64,000 bases of DNA from Crotophaga sulcirostris (lineage: Eukaryota > Chordata > Aves > Cuculiformes > Crotophagidae). The stretch is taken from the NCBI GenBank assembly GCA_013397455.1, contig VYZB01000537.1, positions 388,823-452,822 of the forward strand. The letters run 5' to 3'. A program made the position numbers and the translations under genes. Under the pieces are notes generated by a model that saw only the letters and a program-made list of their open reading frames with translations, had not been told where the DNA came from and searched no databases. Numbering within the stretch: the stretch's first letter is position 1; each line of letters begins with the position of its first letter. Below, in pieces: positions 57,744 to 64,000 of the stretch.

Positions 57744-58616
57744 AAAATCCACAACCTGGGTACGTTTTGTATTTATTTCTCCATAAATCACTGACTGCTC
57801 TATTTGAGACTTACTGGAAAGACATCTTTTCAAAAATAAACCCCCTATAAAAAAAATCATGATGCCAGAAATCCCTTAAAAAAGGCCAACTTCCTTCTAG
57901 TGCTGGCCACTAAATTCCCGCAGGTGAGTTCCCCATCTCTAAACTCAACAGCAGGATATTCCATCAAGAGATACCACTGACAAAGCAACGCATATGTATT
58001 ACGCCGATACCATACGGCGTTATGTATGTCTGTATTATGCTCTATTTTTATTATGCCTTATTGTTTCCTCCTCAGATCCCATTCCTGCATAAGCAGAATG
58101 TCGTGCCGATTCTGGGAATATTTTAACACAAAATGTTTGCCATCTTCTCCTGCAAAATATCTTTATCTCAGTGATGCCATCTGCTTAACACATAGGAGTT
58201 TCTTCTAGAAATTACCTTGTCATTTCTTTAACTTACATCCAAGGCAAGGAAATCAGTCTTGCTTTCAAAACCGTACATATGAAAAGAATTAGGAATTGAG
58301 TATCATAATGGATTGAGACATGCTGTCCAAAAGGCAGGAACGTGTATGGTGTTTATACAGCTCTCTTTATTGATGCATACGAGTGCGTCGCAATCTTTTA
58401 CATTTCAATCTCACTCCTGGACAGGCTGGGATTGTTTATACCTTTGCTTTACATCACAGAAGCAGAAGGAAATGTTTGACCTTGGATCTCCCCTTATACA
58501 TAACAACACCCTCTGGACCCTGAAAGCCATCTCTTCTTCATGAGAAAAGACTTTTTTTTTGCATGAGACATCTCAAATAGTTCCAACCTGGTTTCCATTC
58601 ATTCAAGTATCAGAAA

Positions 58617-59174
58617 CAGCATGGTCAGCAGGACCTGGGAAGTGATTGGGTCCCTAGACTTGGCATTGGTGAGGTCACACCTTGAATCCTGGGTTCAGTT
58701 TTGGGACCCTCACTGCAAGAAGGACATTGAGGGGCTGGAGCACATCCAGAGAAGGGGGATGGAGCTGGGAAAGGGGCTGGAGAACAAGGGTTATGAAAGG
58801 CATCTGAGAGACCTGGGATTGTTTAGCTGGAGAAGAGGAGGCTGAGGGGAGACCGTATCTACAACTCCCTGGAACGAGGTTGTAGCTAAGTGTTAGTCTC
58901 TTCTCCCAAGTGACAGGTGATAGGACAAAAGGAAATGGCCTCAAGTTACACCATGGGAGGTTCAGATTAGACATCAGGAAAAATTTCTTCACCGAAAGGG
59001 TTTCTCAGGCACTGGAAGAGGCTGCCCAGGGAGGTGGTTGAGTCCCCATCCCTGGAGGTGTTCAAAAGGTGGGTAGACAAGATACTCAGGAACATGGTTT
59101 AATAGTGGACAGGTATGGTTGGACTCGATGACCTCAAAGTTCTTTTTCAACCAAATGGTTCTATGATTCTATGA
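58617..59174 (+). mobile_element. CR1 LINE 3' fragment, type D, 558 bp
   Basis: CAGCATGGTCAGCAGGACC, TGGGTTCAGTTTTGGGACCC, AATAGTGGACAGGTATGG and CAAATGGTTCTATGATTC. ORF2-derived codons contain stops. Confidence 0.94.
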
Positions 59175-59861
59175 GATGCTTTACAACTAAACATTTTCTG
59201 AAAAACTTCAACAAAGTCTGCTTAATTGTCCGTAATTTTCTACCTCCACGTTCAACACTCCAGAGGAGGCAGCTTTCCTTCCGGAGACTGACTAAGGAGC
59301 TCCTGTCAATTCTAGTTGCATCGTTTCTTTCAAATCTGAACAATTTGCTCCCTGAAGCTATTGCAGTGTTGACTCCATCAGTCTAGAGTGACACATTTGG
59401 GCCGATGCAGCTATTGCTTCCACGAGAGGATCCATTCGCAGTTAAGTTTCAAGATTGCCTCTCCAAAGAGAGATGCTGCATGAAGAGAAGTGCAAAGGAT
59501 GGCAGTTTTAGTCCCTGGCTTTCACAAATCGATAGTGTAAATCGGCTTTATCAAACAGGGAAACAGCAGAGTCATCCGGGAAGAGAGCAGAGAGACCAGC
59601 ACCGAGCTTACCTCTGAAATAATAGACCTAATGTCACCAGCTTTCACAGAGAGCCACTGAGGTCCTTAAGGGAATGTTGTCAAAGTTGATGGCACAGTTT
59701 TAAATTAATTTACTGCATCTTTTCACGTCTGCTAATAAATTTACTACTCTTTCTTTGTAAGCTTATTTGCCCAAGGCTTTTGACGCACAGAACTCACAAA
59801 AAATGTGAATTAACACTTCTAATACCCACATCCAAATACCTCTACCTCAATCCAGTTTCAA

Positions 59862-60580
59862 TATAGGCTGGGGGTCAATGTGACTGAGAGCAGCCCTGAG
59901 GAGAAGGACTTGGGGTGCTGATTGATGAGAAGCTCGACAGGAGCCAGCAATGTGTGCTCACAGCCCAGAAGGCCAACGGTGTCCTGGGCTGCATCCAAAG
60001 CAGTGGGACCAGTAGGGCAAGGGATGGGATTCTACACCCTGCTCTACTCTGGTGAGACCCCACCTGGTGTCCTGTGTCCAGTTCTGGAATCCCCAAGAGA
60101 AGGAGGATGTGGAACTGTTGAAACAGATGCAGAGGAGGCCAGAGGATCCAAAGGCTGGAGCACCTCTGCTATGAGGACAGGCTGAGAGAGTTGGGATTGT
60201 TCAGCCTGGAGAAGAGAAGGTTCCGGGGAGACCTTAGAGCAGCCTTCCAGTACTGAAAGGGGCTCAAGGAAAGCTGGAGAGGGTTTTTTTCCAAGGGCCT
60301 GGAGTGATAGGACGAGGGGGAATGGATTTAAATTGGAAGGGGGAAGATTTAGATTAGGCATTAGGAAAAAATTTTTCACTATCAGGGTCATGAGACACTG
60401 GCACAGGTTGCACAGGGTAGTCATGGATGTCACATCCCTGGAACTGTTCAAGGCCAGGTTGGATGGGGCTTTGAGCAGCTTGGTCCAGTGGGAGGTGTCC
60501 CTGCCCATGGCAGGGGGGTTAGAACTGGATGATCTTCAAGGTCCCTTCCAACCCAAACCATTCTGTGATTCTATGATTCT
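59862..60580 (+). mobile_element. CR1 LINE 3' fragment, type Y, 719 bp
   Basis: AATATAGGCTGGGGGTCAATG, AGGACTTGGGGTGCTGATTG, GAGACCCCACCTGGTGTCC and CATTCTGTGATTCTATGATT. It is the longest type Y copy here, with a decayed ORF2 C-terminus. Confidence 0.95.
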
Positions 60581-61564
60581 CATTCAAAAGGGAAAGGAGA
60601 CGCAGACGAGCTTGAATTTGATACGCACAACTTTCACTGAAGTGAAAGGAACAACTTTTAAGCACTTTGAAAATCCAGCACACTCTTAAAAATGGCTAAA
60701 CCAACACAAACAGAAGAAAACTTTTAGAGAGAGAATGGCCACGTACACAGGAGCTATTTGAGCTCAGATGTGCTGACCTACGGCAAGTCCTTATTCCACA
60801 ACAGTTTGATGATGTTTCTAAGTGTTTCCTATAGCAGAGACGAAATTGCTTGCGTGAGGCTGTAGGAAAGGTCAGTGCCAGCGAAAGGTGTAATCAAGAA
60901 TTTTGGATTCCCAGTACCTGGCATTAATCACCATTCTAGATCTCTCCTAAAAGACCTGTGCTTTAATCTCCAGCAAACTTTACCTTGATTAGGAGTCCTG
61001 GTGGTTGAGATGTTCTAATAGACTTTAATTTTTTGGCATAAACAAGACGATAGCGCTTTGTTTAATACTGGTAAGGATCAAAAATCCTTATCCCTATTTT
61101 ACTTGACAGAAACCATAAAGTAATTACAGATTATGAGAAGGCTGCTAGATAGCAAGGACTCTGCAAGAGGGGATTTTGTGAGCGCTCAGCAACACTTGCG
61201 ATAAAGAACAAATGGTCAAGAGCTTAGGAAAGCAGATTTAAACTCAATATCAAGAAAAAGTTAATAAGAATGAAATTGTGTATGGTATGGAGGACTAGAG
61301 GATATGGATGAGAGACCTGAAGTTTGAATGTTCAAGGATAGCTTGATTAAATGAATGATAATGAAAACCAGACCATTTTTGAAGTCTTCATTAATCAAAA
61401 GATCTCTACCAAAGGAAATGAAAGTAGAGAAAGGGTGAAGAAAAATATAGTATGGATGTCAGAGCATCTATTAAAGCAGGGAACAGCCCTAAGGGTTCAT
61501 GGGATACTCCAGTAATCCAGCACATTACCATTCAGCCAAAAAGAAGGGTGACTGGGATCTCATT

Positions 61565-61790
61565 TCATAGAATCGTTTGGTTGGAAAAGACCTTTGAGAT
61601 CATCGAGTCCAACCGTACCTGTCCTCTACTAAACCAGATCCCTGAGCACCACATCTACCCATCTTTTAAAGACCTCCAGGGATGGGGACTCAACCACCTC
61701 CCTGGGCAGCCTCTGTCAGTGCCTGAGAAGAAATTTTTCCTGATGTCTAATTTGAACCTCCCCTGGTGCAACTTGAGGTCATTTCTCCTA
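61565..61790 (-). mobile_element. CR1 LINE 3' fragment, type D
   Basis: TCATAGAATCGTTTGGTTGG, CCTGTCCTCTACTAAACC and GCAACTTGAGGTCATTTC. Confidence 0.93.
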
Positions 61791-62742
61791 TGACCTGTCA
61801 TGGTTTGAGGATGACCTCACCATGTCTTTACCGGTCAGGATAAATCCCACATCTGCTCTGAAAATGGAGCACCTGAGGCAGCCCCAGTGCAGCTCCATCC
61901 TTCATCCCACCAAGAAGAAAACCCCACTGAGCACAGGACCAGGGAGTGCAAACAAACATCACGAAGTCGCAGATACAGATCTATGGCAGATTTGCACCAA
62001 GAATCCCTCTAGCACACCGAACTACAAGAGACGCACCCTACAGGTTCTCCATTGGGAGGATTATTCAGAATGCTCTTAAGAACAGACTAATCTAACAGAA
62101 AACTAATCTAATATAAAATATCAGACTAATCTAACATAAAATAATTTTATGTATTTTTTTGAGAGAATTAAGATGCAAAGTTAAACAGCGACAAGTTTGG
62201 AACAGCAAGGATTGGAGTCGCTTATGTCATCTTAATTTTGCCTGCTGCATACGACGCTGCAGTACGATTTTTAATTACACGATGGCACAATATTGCTCTC
62301 ATCAGCAGATCCTTGTCTTGTCCTAGGAACAGGATGGTCACGGTTCAGACAGCAAATGTCACAGCGTTGGGACTTCACAACTCTCTGCTGCTTGACTGGA
62401 CCAACACGCACCAGCAGTCAATTGTAATTTGGGTGAATCACTGTGACACCAGGTGAGAGGCTTCTGCCATGAAGTTCCAAGGGTCTGTAGGCACCATTTC
62501 CAAGATTTGTTTCTTTTGCCTTCTCATTACACCTGACTCAACTTTGTGGGAATATGGCAACCAGTTCTCCTGTTTTCCTTGGTTCCTCATCCAACTTCTT
62601 CATGCTATGTTTCTCCTACTTATACCAGGACACATCCTCCTCCAGGCATCTGGAGCCCAGCAGGTATGGGAGTTGAAAAAAACACACAAGAGGAGGCAGA
62701 TCTTGGCTCTGGGACTAGAAATCTTGCAAAGTCTTTGCGCTT

Positions 62743-63244
62743 AGAATAACAGAATGCTTTGGGTTGGAAGGGACATTTACAGGTCATCCAGTCCAAACCC
62801 CCTGCAGAAGCAGGGACATCTTTAATTCGATCAGGTTGCTCAGAGCCCCATCCAACCTGACCTAGAGTGTTTCCAAGGATGGGGCCTCCACTGCCTCCCT
62901 GGGCAACCTGTGCCAGTGTTTCATCACCCTCAGTGTGAAAAAAGTCTTCCTTATATCCAGTCTAATTCTATCCTCTCCTAGTTTAAAACCATTACTCCTT
63001 GTCCTGTCACAACAGGCCTTGCTAAAAAGTCCCTCCNNNNNNNNNNNNNNNNNNNNNNNNNCTCCCTGGAGCCTTCTCTTCTCTAGGCTAAACAAGACAA
63101 ACTCTCTCAGCCTGTCCTCGTAGGTGAGGTTCTCCAGCCCTTGGATCATCTTCATGACCTCTTCTGGACCCACTCCAACAGCCCTATGTCCATTCTGTGC
63201 TGAGGGCCCCAGAGCTGGACTCAGTACTCCAGGTGAGGTCTCAA
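62743..63244 (-). mobile_element. CR1 LINE 3' fragment, type B, containing a gap
   Basis: AGAATAACAGAATGCTTTGG, CCCTGCAGAAGCAGGGACATC and GTTTAAAACCATTACTCC, then after the gap GAGCCTTCTCTTCTCTAGG to CCAGGTGAGGTCTCAAG. ORF2 remnants are on the minus strand. Confidence 0.92.
63037..63061. other. Assembly gap (25 N)
   Basis: Short run of N inside a CR1 copy, probably a placeholder-length gap at a repeat. Confidence 1.
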
Positions 63245-63857
63245 GAAAGCCTGGCAGCTTGGTCCTGGTTAGCTACGGGCAGTATCGCGAGCATCAGGAA
63301 CTTCAACTGCTACAGACTGGAAGCCTCTTAGGAGTGTGAGCACTAAACTTCTACAAAGGTGCAGAACTAAGTGAAATTTTGGTGTATTTTCAGAGGAATG
63401 GCAAAAGGCAAGTCCTTTGCACGACAGTTCTTCTTACAGAGAAATGTGAAAGTGCAAATTCCCAATCAAACAAAAGGTCACCAGAATTTGCCAACATGTA
63501 CAATGTATTTCTTCTCATTTGCAGAAAGAACGAGTATTTTAGACATATTTTTTCTAAAAAAACCTGAGCCCCAGTTGGCAATGAAAGACCAGCCAAATAA
63601 CAAGAAACTGCAAATGAATTTTTTGAAATAGGAAGTAATTGGGTGGCATTAAAGCCCTAGCAGATATTCTGTATTTTCTGCTTGGCAGATGCATACACAT
63701 ACATTCACAGTCACAAACTGTGCTATTTATTTATTTAAATTTCAATTACTGCTGGTTAATGTATTCAAACATATTTCAGTCTTTATAAAGATAAAAATGT
63801 TTAGCAGCACCTAAAAAAATATTCTACAATTACTTTCCAAAAATGTTCCCATTTCAC

Positions 63858-64000
63858 TCATAGAATCATAGAATGGTTTGGGTTGGAAGGGACCTTAAAG
63901 ATCATCCACTTCCAACCCCCTGCCATGGGCAGGGATGCCTCCCACTGAATCAGGGGGTTCAAAGCTCCATCTAACCTGGCCTTGAACACCTCCAGGGATG
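63858..64000 (-). mobile_element. CR1 LINE 3' end, type Y, cut by the window edge
   Basis: TCATAGAATCATAGAATGG through CCTTGAACACCTCCAGGGATG, where the window ends. Confidence 0.95.

Larger units (their letters stand above)
57231..64000 (-). other. EXOC4: EXOC4 intron upstream of exon A (partial)
   Basis: This intron ends at GTTTTCCAG before exon A. The preceding exon was not found. Unique stretches 57744-58616, 59175-59861, 60581-61564, 61791-62742 and 63245-63857 hold only short open frames and A/T-rich sequence. The remainder is CR1. Confidence 0.88.

Overview
The window is a piece of a bird nuclear genome lying entirely inside one host gene, EXOC4 (exocyst subunit Sec8), which runs on the minus strand. 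Three coding exons are certain: 57011-57230, 18056-18192 and 11149-11304. They are joined in phase and have canonical AG/GT borders. In human numbering (from memory) they cover about residues 505-676 of a protein of about 974 residues. Everything else is intron: a partial intron upstream of the first exon (57231-64000), one of 38.8 kb (18193-57010), one of 6.75 kb (11305-18055), and at least 11.1 kb downstream of the last exon (1-11148). I see no other protein-coding gene. A 78-bp stretch at 11726-11803 has splice-like borders and exactly the phase needed to be a cassette exon between the last two exons.

The introns are packed with 5'-truncated CR1 (chicken repeat 1) LINE copies, about 60 fragments in both orientations. 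My intervals sum to roughly 18-19 kb, close to 30% of the sequenced bases. CR1 with octamer tails such as (ATTCTATG)n identifies a bird. The density is far above what I know for chicken (about 6% genome-wide) and suggests a lineage with a CR1 expansion, such as Piciformes (woodpeckers and relatives) or hoopoe/hornbills; that is inference. I sort copies by 3' end without assigning database subfamily names: type Y (tail CCAAACCATTCTATGATT), type J (tail CAACCTTAATGATTCTATG, with TAGGCAC..GTG upstream), type D (AATAGTGGACAGG, then CCAACCAAATG), type C (GCACAGGACAACCCC), type B (TGCAGTGAGCAGGG), type F (one old copy), and type T, whose tail is TAATACTGTGATACTGTGA instead of the ATTCTATG octamer. 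The longer copies carry the eroded C-terminal codons of CR1 ORF2 (pattern [24 protein letters not shown]).

Other elements are a solo LTR of an endogenous retrovirus (about 6592-7529) with a 106-bp tandem duplication in U3, a fossil tRNA-derived SINE (about 30612-30685), two very old LINE fragments, short tandem repeats, and two assembly gaps (40573-41039 and 63037-63061).

The most unusual structures are two CR1 insertions, at 16.1 kb and 51.5 kb, each flanked by diverged direct repeats of about 121-124 bp that end at the CR1 ends. They look like exceptionally long target-site duplications. Nested insertions give a local chronology in which type T is the youngest. Inverted CR1 pairs, best at 36270-37516, should form long hairpins in the EXOC4 pre-mRNA. 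Exon B lies between two same-orientation CR1 copies, and its reading frame stays open through its donor site for about 200 more codons, mostly antisense CR1.
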